In this document: positions 19,007 to 26,624 of the stretch, piece after piece
Layout of the letters: every line of letters starts with the position of its first letter
How positions within the stretch are numbered: position 1 is the first letter of the stretch
Source of the DNA: Antarcticimicrobium sediminis
GTDB taxonomy: Bacteria > Pseudomonadota > Alphaproteobacteria > Rhodobacterales > Rhodobacteraceae
Length of the DNA stretch: 64,000 nucleotides
Assembly (NCBI RefSeq): GCF_004348975.1
Contig: NZ_SMFP01000005.1
Coordinates: 62,001 to 126,000 of the forward strand
Direction: 5' to 3'
Program-made: the position numbers and the translations under genes
Notes under the pieces: generated by a model
The model's database searches: none
Seen by the model: only the letters and a program-made list of their open reading frames with translations
Told to the model about the DNA's origin: nothing

Positions 19007-20158
19007 TCAGCCCTCGCGGATGGATTTTGTGACAGGATATTGCGACAGGAACCGCGCCCGGAGGATCAGCACCCAGACCAGCACCGCAACGATCTGGTGG
19101 GTGAGCGCGGCATGGACCGGCGCGGCATAGATCACGGTGACAATCCCCAGCGACACCTGCAGCAGCAGCGCCGCAAAGACGGCGTTGAATGCAAAACGTG
19201 TCGCCGCATGCGACGAGCGTCGCCCGCGCAGCCAGACCACCACGCCAAAGACCAACAGCAGATAGCCGCTGACACGGTGGATAAACTGGACCAACCCCGG
19301 GTTCTCGAAAAAGTTTCGCCAAAGCGGTTCGATCATGAAGGGGTTGGGCGGCAGGATCTGCCCCCCCATCAACGGCCAGTCGGTATAGGCCCGGCCCGCA
19401 TCAATCCCCGCAACCAGCGCCCCGAGCAGGATTTGCAGAAAGGCGAAATGCATCAGACCGGTGGAAAGGCTGAACAGCTTGGCCTCGCGGCCCCGGCGCG
19501 CCTGCATCAGGTCGCGTTCCTCACGGCCCAGTTGGAACACATACCAGGCGATGACGCCAAGAATGACAAAGGCCAGACCCAGATGCGTCGCCAGCCGGTA
19601 CGAGGCAACCGAGGTCATCCCCTCGCCCTGCGTAACGCCCGAGGTCACCATCCACCAGCCGATCGCGCCCTGAAGCCCGCCCAGCGCGCCCGGAATGATC
19701 AGCCGCCCGGTCCAGCCGGTCGGGATGCGTCGGGCGACAAGAAAGCCAAGAAAGCCAACGGCCCAGACCAGCCCGATCAGCCGGCCCAACTGCCGATGCC
19801 CCCATTCCCACCAATAGATCGCCTGAAAATCGGCCAGCTCCATCCACTTGTTTTCGATGCGCCACTGGTCGATCTGTTTGTACTTGTCGAATTCCGATTG
19901 CCACTCGACCTCACTCATCGGCGGGATCGCCCCGGTGATCGGGCGCCATTCGGTGATGCTCAGCCCGCTGTCGGTCAGCCGGGTCAGCCCGCCTACCGCG
20001 ATCATCGCCACCACCAGCACGAAGATCACGATCAGCCAGGCCCGGATGCCCTTGCGCGCGCCGCGTCGGCCACGATCAATCGCGCCGGGCTGGGCCGCAC
20101 GTTCTGCCGCGACCTCCCCGTCACCGACCTCTTCGAAAATGGAGCGTTTCGTTGCCAT
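19007..20158 (-). CDS. ctaA: Heme A synthase (COX15/CtaA type)
   Basis: 383 residues with eight hydrophobic segments. It oxidises the C8 methyl of heme O to give heme A for aa3-type cytochrome oxidase, in the inner membrane. Conserved elements include GGLTRLTDSGLSITEWRPI, FKAIYWWEWGHRQLGR-like FQAIYWWEWGHRQLGR (heme-ligand His), VASYRLATHLGLAF and FIHRVSGYLLL with TDWPLMGG. The 40-residue N-terminal cytoplasmic extension is usual in alphaproteobacterial type-2 enzymes. ctaB and the oxidase genes are not in the window. Confidence 0.95.
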   Translation of the reverse strand: MATKRSIFEEVGDGEVAAERAAQPGAIDRGRRGARKGIRAWLIVIFVLVVAMIAVGGLTRLTDSGLSITEWRPITGAIPPMSEVEWQSEFDKYKQIDQWRIENKWMELADFQAIYWWEWGHRQLGRLIGLVWAVGFLGFLVARRIPTGWTGRLIIPGALGGLQGAIGWWMVTSGVTQGEGMTSVASYRLATHLGLAFVILGVIAWYVFQLGREERDLMQARRGREAKLFSLSTGLMHFAFLQILLGALVAGIDAGRAYTDWPLMGGQILPPNPFMIEPLWRNFFENPGLVQFIHRVSGYLLLVFGVVVWLRGRRSSHAATRFAFNAVFAALLLQVSLGIVTVIYAAPVHAALTHQIVAVLVWVLILRARFLSQYPVTKSIREG

Positions 20159-20391
20159 GGCGTCGCCCTGTCCGTTTTGTCTAACACTGTTGTCCCCATG
20201 TAGACCGGGCAGCGGGTCAGGACAATGCGATCGCGCTATGGGCGACCCGGTGCCGCGTGAGGCGACTGGCGAGGGTGCGTCAAATGCGGGGCATTGATAC
20301 CATCACATTGTTTTCAACCTCAGGTCTCCTTACATCAAATACAAGGAATATGTCCGCACCGTCGTGCGGGCCGTGCTTTGGGAGGTTCGAT

Positions 20392-21237
20392 ATGTTGCGC
20401 CCCGTCCTTGCCGTACTGATGTTGATTGCCGCATTGGCGCTGTCTGCCGGTGATGCACGCGCCGATGGTTATCTTTATGTCCGCGACGGTATCTATCTGA
20501 ATGCGCGGATTGGCCCCGGTACACGCTATCGCAGCCATCATGTTCTCGCCCCACGCACCCGGTTGCAAATCATCACGCGGATCGGCGACTGGGCACAGGT
20601 TCGCACGCCCGACGGGATGATGCTTTGGGTGTATTTTTCCTATTTGATCGACGCCCCGTCGTATTTGCCCCGGCGTCCGGCACCGCCGATCTTCCTCAGG
20701 CCGCCGCCCCGCTACATCGCCCCCCCGCCGCCACCGCGCTGGGTTCAGCCGCAACCCTATCCCCGGCCCTATGTTCAACCGCGCCCAAGGGTCCAACCGC
20801 AACCGCGTCAGCAGCCGAGGGTTCAGACCCAACCGCGCCAACAGCCGAGGGTCCAGACCCAACCGCGTCATCAACCAAGGGTTCAGACCCAACCGCGTCA
20901 TCAACCAAGGGTTCAGACCCAACCGCGTCAGCAGCCAAGGGTTCAGACGCAACCGCGTCAGCAGCCAAGGGTTCAGACGCAACCGCGCCAGCAACCGAGG
21001 ATCCAGACGCAACCGCGCCAGCAACCGAGGATCCAGACGCAACCGCGCCAGAAGCCGAGGATCCAGACGCAACCGCGCCAGAAGCCGAGGATCCAGACGC
21101 AACCGCGCCAGAAGCCGAAGGTCCAGACCCGGCCGCGACAGCAGCCCAAGACCCAGCCGCAGCGACAGGGCAATCAGGACAGCAACGAAATCCGAAGGGT
21201 CACCCCTGATGGCATGATCATCTACAAGGGCCGATAA
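20392..21237 (+). CDS. Secreted SH3-domain protein with tandem decapeptide repeats
   Basis: 281 residues from the ATG at 20392, which follows GGGAGG. Residues 1-24 form a signal peptide ending ARA-DG. A bacterial SH3 domain follows (about 26-85: VRDGIYLNARIGPGTRY, GDWAQVRTPDGMMLWV). A Pro-rich linker then leads to twelve consecutive ten-residue units of the form R-[VI]-Q-T-Q-P-R-Q-x-P, and a conserved tail NEIRRVTPDGMIIYKGR. SH3 domains of this kind usually contact peptidoglycan or its peptides; the basic disordered stalk may thread the periplasm. A paralogue follows. Function unknown. Confidence 0.85.
   Translation: MLRPVLAVLMLIAALALSAGDARADGYLYVRDGIYLNARIGPGTRYRSHHVLAPRTRLQIITRIGDWAQVRTPDGMMLWVYFSYLIDAPSYLPRRPAPPIFLRPPPRYIAPPPPPRWVQPQPYPRPYVQPRPRVQPQPRQQPRVQTQPRQQPRVQTQPRHQPRVQTQPRHQPRVQTQPRQQPRVQTQPRQQPRVQTQPRQQPRIQTQPRQQPRIQTQPRQKPRIQTQPRQKPRIQTQPRQKPKVQTRPRQQPKTQPQRQGNQDSNEIRRVTPDGMIIYKGR
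20788..21147 (+). repeat. 30-bp coding tandem repeat, 12 copies
   Basis: Units begin at 20788 and recur every 30 bases without indels. Each encodes Arg-Val/Ile-Gln-Thr-Gln-Pro-Arg-Gln/His-Gln/Lys-Pro. Neighbouring units are closest to each other (two HQP units together, three QKP units together), showing stepwise duplication. The array is entirely in frame within the SH3 protein, so copy number can vary without disrupting the gene. Confidence 0.95.
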
Positions 21238-21255
21238 GGGGCGCTGATCCGCCCC
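21238..21255 (+). terminator. Hairpin directly after the first SH3 gene
   Basis: GGGGCG pairs with CGCCCC around a CTGATC loop, starting one base after the stop codon. The tail is C-rich with few T, so it may be a weak terminator or stability element. Confidence 0.35.
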
Positions 21256-21479
21256 CCTCCCGCCGTGGCCGCTGAACCATCCGGCGCAGTCCCCCGTACA
21301 GAACCGGAAACATCGGCCCGCGTCCCGTCGTTGGCCTTCGGCTCGGTTGACTGTCTCCGGTCTGATCCAAGGTGGTCCGGGCGGCAAAATGCGAAAACAT
21401 TCGGAAACCTGCGACGGAAGTTCGAAGCCGGGACAATGAAAGAATATCTCGACCACGAAATCATTTTAGGGATTCTCTC

Positions 21480-22058
21480 ATGTTTCATCGCCTTATTGCC
21501 CCGCTCGCAGTTGCCACGGCCTTGGCGCTTGGCACCGGTGCCGCGAGCGCCGACAGCTTTCGCTATGTCCAGCAAGGCGTAAACCTGAACGCGCGTTCAG
21601 GGCCCGGATCGCATTATGCCGCCAAGCGCGTGCTTGCCCCGGGGACCAGACTTTCGGTGATCCAGCAGCGGGGCGATTGGGCGCAGGTGCAAACGACAGA
21701 GGGGCTGCTGCTTTGGGTTTTCGGATCGTACCTGAGGGATCAGGCACCGCAGACCGCCGCACCCAGACAGCCTGCGCAGCCGCAGCGCAAACCGGTGCAA
21801 CAGCAGGTGCACCGCAAACCGGTACAACAGCACCAGCAACAGCCAGCGCAACAGCAGACACCGCAGCGGGTGAGGCCGCAAACTCAACAGCAAACCCAAC
21901 AGCAGCCTCAACGCCAGACCCAGCAACAGCAGACCCAGCGCCCGCAGCAGCAGCAGCAGCAGCAGCAAAAACAACAGCCGCAGCAGCGCGGCAACACGGA
22001 CAACAACGAAATCCGGATGATCAAACCGAACGGCACGATCATCTATAAAGGGCGCTAA
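21480..22058 (+). CDS. Secreted SH3-domain protein with Gln-rich tail
   Basis: 192 residues from the ATG at 21480 (AGGGA before it). Signal peptide to about residue 22 (GAASA-DS), then an SH3 domain (about 24-84: VQQGVNLNARSGPGSHY, GDWAQVQTTEGLLLWVFGSYL) closely related to that of the preceding gene. From residue 85 it is dominated by Gln, Pro and Arg, with CAG-rich runs. It ends NEIRMIKPNGTIIYKGR, nearly the same last 17 residues as its neighbour. The two SH3 genes are a tandem duplication whose linkers diverged completely while both ends were kept. Confidence 0.85.
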   Translation: MFHRLIAPLAVATALALGTGAASADSFRYVQQGVNLNARSGPGSHYAAKRVLAPGTRLSVIQQRGDWAQVQTTEGLLLWVFGSYLRDQAPQTAAPRQPAQPQRKPVQQQVHRKPVQQHQQQPAQQQTPQRVRPQTQQQTQQQPQRQTQQQQTQRPQQQQQQQQKQQPQQRGNTDNNEIRMIKPNGTIIYKGR

Positions 22059-22072
22059 GAGTCCCTGATGCT

Positions 22073-22111
22073 GCGCGGCGGCTGATCCGGATTACGGCTC
22101 AGTCGCCGCGC
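22073..22111 (+). terminator. Hairpin between the second SH3 gene and trmJ
   Basis: A 13-bp stem with one G-T wobble (22073-22085 with 22099-22111) and a 13-base loop is followed on the plus strand by CTCTTTCC. It would end the SH3 transcript. Its right arm is also the last codons and stop of the convergent trmJ gene, so it may act on both strands. Confidence 0.5.
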
Positions 22112-22857
22112 TCTTTCCAGCGCACCATCTGGCGCATCACCCCGTGCAGCATCTGCACATCGGCCCCTGTCAGCTGCATCCGCCCCCACAGGTTGCGCAG
22201 GGTAAGTTTCATGCTCTCGGCCTTTTCCAGCGGGAAAAAGAACCCGGCCTGCTCCAGCCGCGTCTCATAATGCTCGGCCAGTTTTTCCATCTCGATGCTG
22301 CTGGCCCAGTCGGCGCGCCCCATCTCAACGGTTTCATGGGTCACCTGCGCGACCTGACGGCGCCACTCATAGCCGGTCAACAGCACACATTGCGCCAGAT
22401 TGAGCGAGGCAAACTCCGGGTTCACCGGCACCGTGATGATCGCATTGGCCCGCGCCACGTCGTCATTTTCCAGCCCGGCCCGCTCAGGCCCGAACATCAC
22501 CGCCACCTTTTCGCCAGCGGCGATCTTTTCGGCGGCCAGTTGCATCGCGCGTTCGGGGCTGAATGCCGGCTTGGTCAACCCACGCTGCCGCGCCGTTGTG
22601 GCAAAGACATAGGTACAATCGCCCACCGCACTTGCCACGTCGTCAAACAATCCCGCCTCGTCCAGCAGCCGCCCGGCGCCGCTCGACATCGCGGCCGCCT
22701 TGGGGTTGGGCCAGCCATCGCGCGGGGCAACCAGCCGCATCCGGTCCAGCCCGAAATTCCACATCGCACGGGCGGCGCCGCCGATATTCTCGCCCATCTG
22801 CGGGCGCACAAGAACAAAGGCGGGCTGGGGGGAGGCACTGGATTTGGCGCTGGGCAT
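22099..22857 (-). CDS. trmJ: tRNA 2'-O-methyltransferase TrmJ-like (SPOUT)
   Basis: 252 residues from the ATG giving MPSAKSSASPQPAF, with AAGGAG 7 bases before it. SPOUT motifs: RPQMGENIGGAARAMWNFG (motif 1), VAVMFGPERAGLENDDV (motif 2) and VPVNPEFASLNLAQCVLL (motif 3, knot and SAM site). TrmJ methylates ribose 32 in several tRNAs. The C-terminal ~90 residues form the helical dimerisation extension seen in TrmJ but not in TrmL. Confidence 0.88.
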   Translation of the reverse strand: MPSAKSSASPQPAFVLVRPQMGENIGGAARAMWNFGLDRMRLVAPRDGWPNPKAAAMSSGAGRLLDEAGLFDDVASAVGDCTYVFATTARQRGLTKPAFSPERAMQLAAEKIAAGEKVAVMFGPERAGLENDDVARANAIITVPVNPEFASLNLAQCVLLTGYEWRRQVAQVTHETVEMGRADWASSIEMEKLAEHYETRLEQAGFFFPLEKAESMKLTLRNLWGRMQLTGADVQMLHGVMRQMVRWKERGD

Positions 22858-23093
22858 AGGCTGCTCCTTGTCGAAGGTCTCAGAGGGTCGCAAATCGTGG
22901 ACATATCGCACCGGAGCGCAGTCGAAAAACGGCGATCATAAACCGCGCGAAAACCCGCCCTGCTCTACTTCGACACGACGGGCGGGGCAAGTCGCCCGTG
23001 TCCGTTCACAACAATTCCCCCGTCAAAGGCGCAATCTTCCCTTCGCCGCAGCAATTCGTTAAACCGGCGCAAAATCATCCTAGGACCGCCACC

Positions 23094-23714
23094 ATGGACG
23101 CCCCCGACAAGCCACAGCTTTACCTGATCACCCCCCCCGCTTTTGAGCTGGAGCGGTTTCCCGACACCCTGTCGCGCGTGCTTGACACTGCCGAGGTCGC
23201 CTGCCTCCGCCTGACCCTTGCCAGCCATGACGAGGACGAGGTCGCGCGCGCTGCCGACAGCCTGCGCGAACTGGCCCATGCCCGCGATATCGCGCTGGTG
23301 ATCACCGACCATGTGCTGTTGGCGCAGCGGCTCGGGCTCGATGGGGTGCATCTCAGCGATGCCGCCCGCTCGGTCCGCGACGCGCGCAAGACGCTTGGGG
23401 CCGACGCGATCGTCGGCAGTTTCTGCGGCACCTCGCGCCACGATGGCATGACCGCGGGCGAAGCGGGCGCGGATTACATCAGCTTTGGTCCGCTTGGCCT
23501 GACCACGCTTGGCGATGGCACCCGCGCCGAGGTCGAACTGTTCGACTGGTGGTCGCAGATGATCGAACTGCCGGTGGTGGCCGAAGGCGGGCTCACCCCC
23601 GAGAGCGTTGCGGCCCTTGCCCCGCATACCGATTTCTTTGGTATCGGAGACGAGATCTGGGGTGCCGATGACCCGGCTGCGGCGCTGAAGGCCCTGACCG
23701 CCAGTCTGGGGTAA
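23094..23714 (+). CDS. Thiamine phosphate synthase family protein (ThiE-like)
   Basis: 206 residues; the ATG at 23094 gives a start at the first beta strand (KPQLYLITPP). The TIM-barrel features of ThiE/TenI are present: VITDHVLLAQRLGLDGVHLSDAA, then GADYISFGPLG (phosphate loop) and VVAEGGLTPESV. The product region departs from classical ThiE: the usual G-x-S-x-H segment reads GSFCGTSRH. It may be a ThiE of the group or a barrel relative without thiamine activity. No thi operon is adjacent. Confidence 0.75.
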   Translation: MDAPDKPQLYLITPPAFELERFPDTLSRVLDTAEVACLRLTLASHDEDEVARAADSLRELAHARDIALVITDHVLLAQRLGLDGVHLSDAARSVRDARKTLGADAIVGSFCGTSRHDGMTAGEAGADYISFGPLGLTTLGDGTRAEVELFDWWSQMIELPVVAEGGLTPESVAALAPHTDFFGIGDEIWGADDPAAALKALTASLG

Positions 23715-23836
23715 CTGCCTCATCCGCAGGCGGAGCCCTGCCCGTCCGAAAACCCATTGGATGGCAAGGGATTTTTCTGCGCCCTCTCCGCCTCGGGTGC
23801 TTGCACGCTGCGATTAATCACGCCACAAACTGCGGC

Positions 23837-24733
23837 ATGACCCAACGCTCTCCTTCCCCAATCCTGTGCATCGGCAGTGTCCTTTGGGACATGATCGGCC
23901 GGGCCCCCGGCCCAATGCGCCAAGGCGCCGACGTGCCGGGGCGAATCACGCGGCTTCCCGGTGGGGTGGCGATGAATATCGCCCGAACGCTGGCGCAGTT
24001 CGGACAGATCCCCACATTGCTCAGCGCGGTTGGCCGCGACAGTGAGGGCGATGAGTTGATCGCCGCCTGCGCGCAGCACGGCGTGGGGACCGATCACATC
24101 TATCGGCCTGCCGATCTGCCGACCGATCGCTATATGGCGGTCGAAGGGGCCAACGGGCTGATCGCCGCGATCGCCGATGCCGCGTCGCTCGAAGCGGCAG
24201 GTGCGCGCATTCTGGCGCCACTCAGCGACGGATCCTTGGGCCATGCGGATGCGCCCTTTGCCGGCACCATCGCGCTGGACGGCAACCTGACAGCCTCGCT
24301 TCTGGCCGAGATCGCCAACAGCCCGGCCTTTGCCGCTGCGGATCTTCGCGTCGCCCCCGCCTCGCCGGGCAAGGCCGAGCGTCTGACACCGTTTCTGAGC
24401 CATCCGCGCTGCACGCTCTACGTCAATCTCGAAGAGGCCGGGCTGCTGTGCGCCACCCGGTTCGACCATGCCGAATCTGCGGCCGCGGCGCTGCTGACGC
24501 AGGGCGCGGCAAGGGTTCTGGTCACAGATGGGGCCGGCCCCGCCGCCGAGGCCAGCCCCGAAGGCGTGATCAGCCACACCCCGCCTCAAGTCACCGTTGC
24601 CCGCGTCACCGGCGCAGGTGACACATTCATGGCGGCCCATATTGCCGCCGAAGCCAAAGGCCACCGACGCGAAGCGGCATTGAGCCGCGCGCTCGTTGCC
24701 GCCGCCCGACACGTTTCAGGAGATACACAGTAA
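23837..24733 (+). CDS. psuK: PfkB-family kinase, probable pseudouridine kinase
   Basis: 298 residues from the ATG giving MTQRSPSPILCIGS. Ribokinase-fold marks: the Gly-rich N-terminal RLPGGVAMNIARTLAQFG (substrate site) and the C-terminal RVTGAGDTFMAAHIA, with the catalytic Asp in GAGD. It overlaps psuG by one base (TAATG), which makes pseudouridine the likely substrate: phosphorylation to pseudouridine-5'-phosphate, then C-C bond cleavage by the next gene. The substrate rests on this pairing. Confidence 0.88.
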   Translation: MTQRSPSPILCIGSVLWDMIGRAPGPMRQGADVPGRITRLPGGVAMNIARTLAQFGQIPTLLSAVGRDSEGDELIAACAQHGVGTDHIYRPADLPTDRYMAVEGANGLIAAIADAASLEAAGARILAPLSDGSLGHADAPFAGTIALDGNLTASLLAEIANSPAFAAADLRVAPASPGKAERLTPFLSHPRCTLYVNLEEAGLLCATRFDHAESAAAALLTQGAARVLVTDGAGPAAEASPEGVISHTPPQVTVARVTGAGDTFMAAHIAAEAKGHRREAALSRALVAAARHVSGDTQ

Positions 24734-25647
24734 TGATTTACATGACCTTTTCCGCCGAAGCTGCGCGCGCCCGTTCTTCCGGGCAACCGCTGGTGGCGCT
24801 GGAAAGCACGATCATCACCCATGGCATGCCCTATCCGCAGAACGTCGCCGTCGCGACCCAGGTCGAGGCCGATATTCGCGCCGCCGGGGCAACACCTGCG
24901 ACCATCGCGGTGATCGAAGGTCGGCTGCATGTGGGGCTGGAACCTGAAATGCTGCAGGCCCTTGGCAGCACTCCGGACGTGGCCAAGCTTTCGCGCGCCG
25001 ACATGGCGGCCTGTCTGGCCACCGGCGGCACCGGGTCGACCACAGTTTCGGCCACGATGATCGCGGCGCATCATGCCGGGATCTCGGTCTTTGCCACCGG
25101 CGGGATCGGCGGCGTGCATCGCGGCGCCGAGACCAGTTTTGACATCTCTGCCGATTTGCAGGAACTGGCGCAAACCCCGGTCACGGTCGTCTCTGCCGGG
25201 CCCAAGGCGATTCTGGATATCGGCAAGACGCTGGAAGTGCTGGAAACCCTCGGGGTGCCGGTGATCGTGCGCGGTCAGGATATGGTTCCTGCCTTCTGGT
25301 CGCGCCGTTCGCCCTTTGCCGCGCCGTTGCGCATGGACGACGCCGACTCCATTGCGCGGGCCCATGCGGCGCGCAAGTCGCTGGGGATACCCGGTGGGCA
25401 ACTGGTGACAAACCCGATCCCGACCCGGGATGAAATCCCGGCTGAAACCCTTGCCCCGATCATCGCGGCAGCCCAGGCCGAAGCCGATGAAAGACGCATC
25501 ACCGGCAAAGCAGTGACGCCGTTCCTGCTGGATCGCATCTTTGAGCATACGCGCGGGCGGTCGCTGCGGGCCAATGTGGCGCTGGTGCGCAACAACGCCG
25601 TGTTCGCGGCAGAGATTGCCCAATCCTTGCGCAGGGTGTCCAGCTAG
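24733..25647 (+). CDS. psuG: Pseudouridine-5'-phosphate glycosidase
   Basis: 304 residues, the standard length. LVALESTIITHGMPYPQN at the N-terminus, the central ATGGTGSTTVSATMIAAH, TGGIGGVHRG and the C-terminal TPFLLDRIFEHTRGRSL are diagnostic of PsuG. It cleaves the C-C glycosidic bond to give uracil and ribose-5-phosphate. With psuK it lets the cell salvage carbon and nitrogen from RNA-derived pseudouridine. No dedicated transporter is adjacent. Confidence 0.95.
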   Translation: MIYMTFSAEAARARSSGQPLVALESTIITHGMPYPQNVAVATQVEADIRAAGATPATIAVIEGRLHVGLEPEMLQALGSTPDVAKLSRADMAACLATGGTGSTTVSATMIAAHHAGISVFATGGIGGVHRGAETSFDISADLQELAQTPVTVVSAGPKAILDIGKTLEVLETLGVPVIVRGQDMVPAFWSRRSPFAAPLRMDDADSIARAHAARKSLGIPGGQLVTNPIPTRDEIPAETLAPIIAAAQAEADERRITGKAVTPFLLDRIFEHTRGRSLRANVALVRNNAVFAAEIAQSLRRVSS

Positions 25648-25755
25648 GGCGGGCAACAGCAACCGGAACCGCACAGGATGTCGTCGGAGGCCCCGCAAGC
25701 CATTGTACCGGCCCCGCAAAGACCCTAGGTACGCGAGGTACAGGATGGAACACCG

Positions 25756-26445
25756 ATGAACAGCCCATTTGACGAAGAACCGCATCGCCGACGGGGCCTT
25801 TTCGCCCGGCTGCGGGGGTCGTTTCTGACCGGTCTGGTCGTGATCGCCCCGGTGGGGCTGACGATCTGGCTGATCTGGTCCATCATCGGCTGGATCGACG
25901 GCGTGGTGCTGCCGCTGGTGCCGCAACAGATGCGCCCCGAACAGTATATCGGGATCAACCTGCGCGGCGTCGGGGTGATCATCTTCTTGCTGTTCACCAT
26001 CATCGTCGGTTGGGTCGCCAAGGGCATCATCGGGCGCTCGCTGATCAATTTCGGCGAGCGGCTGGTCAATCGCATGCCGGTGGTGCGGTCGATCTATTCC
26101 GGGATCAAGCAGATCTCGGAAACCGTTTTCGCGCAATCAGAACGCTCGTTCGAGAAAGCCTGTCTTGTTCAATATCCAAGACGCGGGATCTGGGCGATCG
26201 GCTTTGTCTCGACCATCGCCAAGGGCGAAGTGTCCGAGCGCGCCGAAACCGGTGGTCGTCTGATCAGCGTCTTTGTCCCGACCACACCGAACCCGACCTC
26301 GGGCTTTTTGCTGTATTTCCCCGAAGAGGACGTGACCGAGCTGGACATGTCGGTCGAGGATGCGGCGAAACTGGTGATCTCGGCCGGGCTGGTCTATCCC
26401 AACAGCAAGGATCCGACGCGCCCGCAAAGTAAGGCCGCCGAATAA
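25756..26445 (+). CDS. DUF502-family membrane protein
   Basis: 229 residues. Two hydrophobic segments (about 25-47 and 70-90), then a soluble C-terminal domain with the family marks RMPVVRSIYSGIKQISETVF, VLVQYPRRGIWAIGFVT-like VQYPRRGIWAIGFVS and VPTTPNPTSGFLLYFPEEDV. The family is widespread and lacks a firm biochemical role. It stands alone; the next gene has its own regulated promoter. Confidence 0.88.
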   Translation: MNSPFDEEPHRRRGLFARLRGSFLTGLVVIAPVGLTIWLIWSIIGWIDGVVLPLVPQQMRPEQYIGINLRGVGVIIFLLFTIIVGWVAKGIIGRSLINFGERLVNRMPVVRSIYSGIKQISETVFAQSERSFEKACLVQYPRRGIWAIGFVSTIAKGEVSERAETGGRLISVFVPTTPNPTSGFLLYFPEEDVTELDMSVEDAAKLVISAGLVYPNSKDPTRPQSKAAE

Positions 26446-26543
26446 ATATCGGATGACTGGACCGGGTTGGATGGCCGGGCTCTCCGGTCCGTACCGGTTC
26501 TTGTCCTATCCCCTCCGGTTTTCGCCCCCAAACTTGCGCGGCG

Positions 26544-26557
26544 TTGACTTGGATCAA
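26544..26557 (+). promoter_or_regulatory. FNR/FnrL-type box upstream of the octaheme cytochrome
   Basis: TTGAC-TTGG-ATCAA fits the FNR/CRP half-site dyad TTGAY-N4-RTCAA; only the last base of the left arm differs from TTGAT. It lies 68 bases before the TTG start at 26625, in a non-coding gap of 179 bases, a natural place for activation. It suggests induction under low oxygen by an FnrL or DNR-type regulator. Confidence 0.7.
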
Positions 26558-26624
26558 GGCCAAGATCAAAGGTCTTAAAGAAGATAGATTTTAGATCCGT
26601 ATTTTGGCCTTTGGGAGAATTCCT

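Noticed and set aside
20788-21147. Regular 30-bp repeats resembling a CRISPR array
   Set aside because: There are no unique spacers. The units are contiguous, translate into a regular decapeptide inside an open frame and no cas genes are near.
24586-26136. Minus-strand frame across psuG and the DUF502 gene
   Set aside because: It overlaps two unrelated, well-conserved genes and has shadow-like composition.
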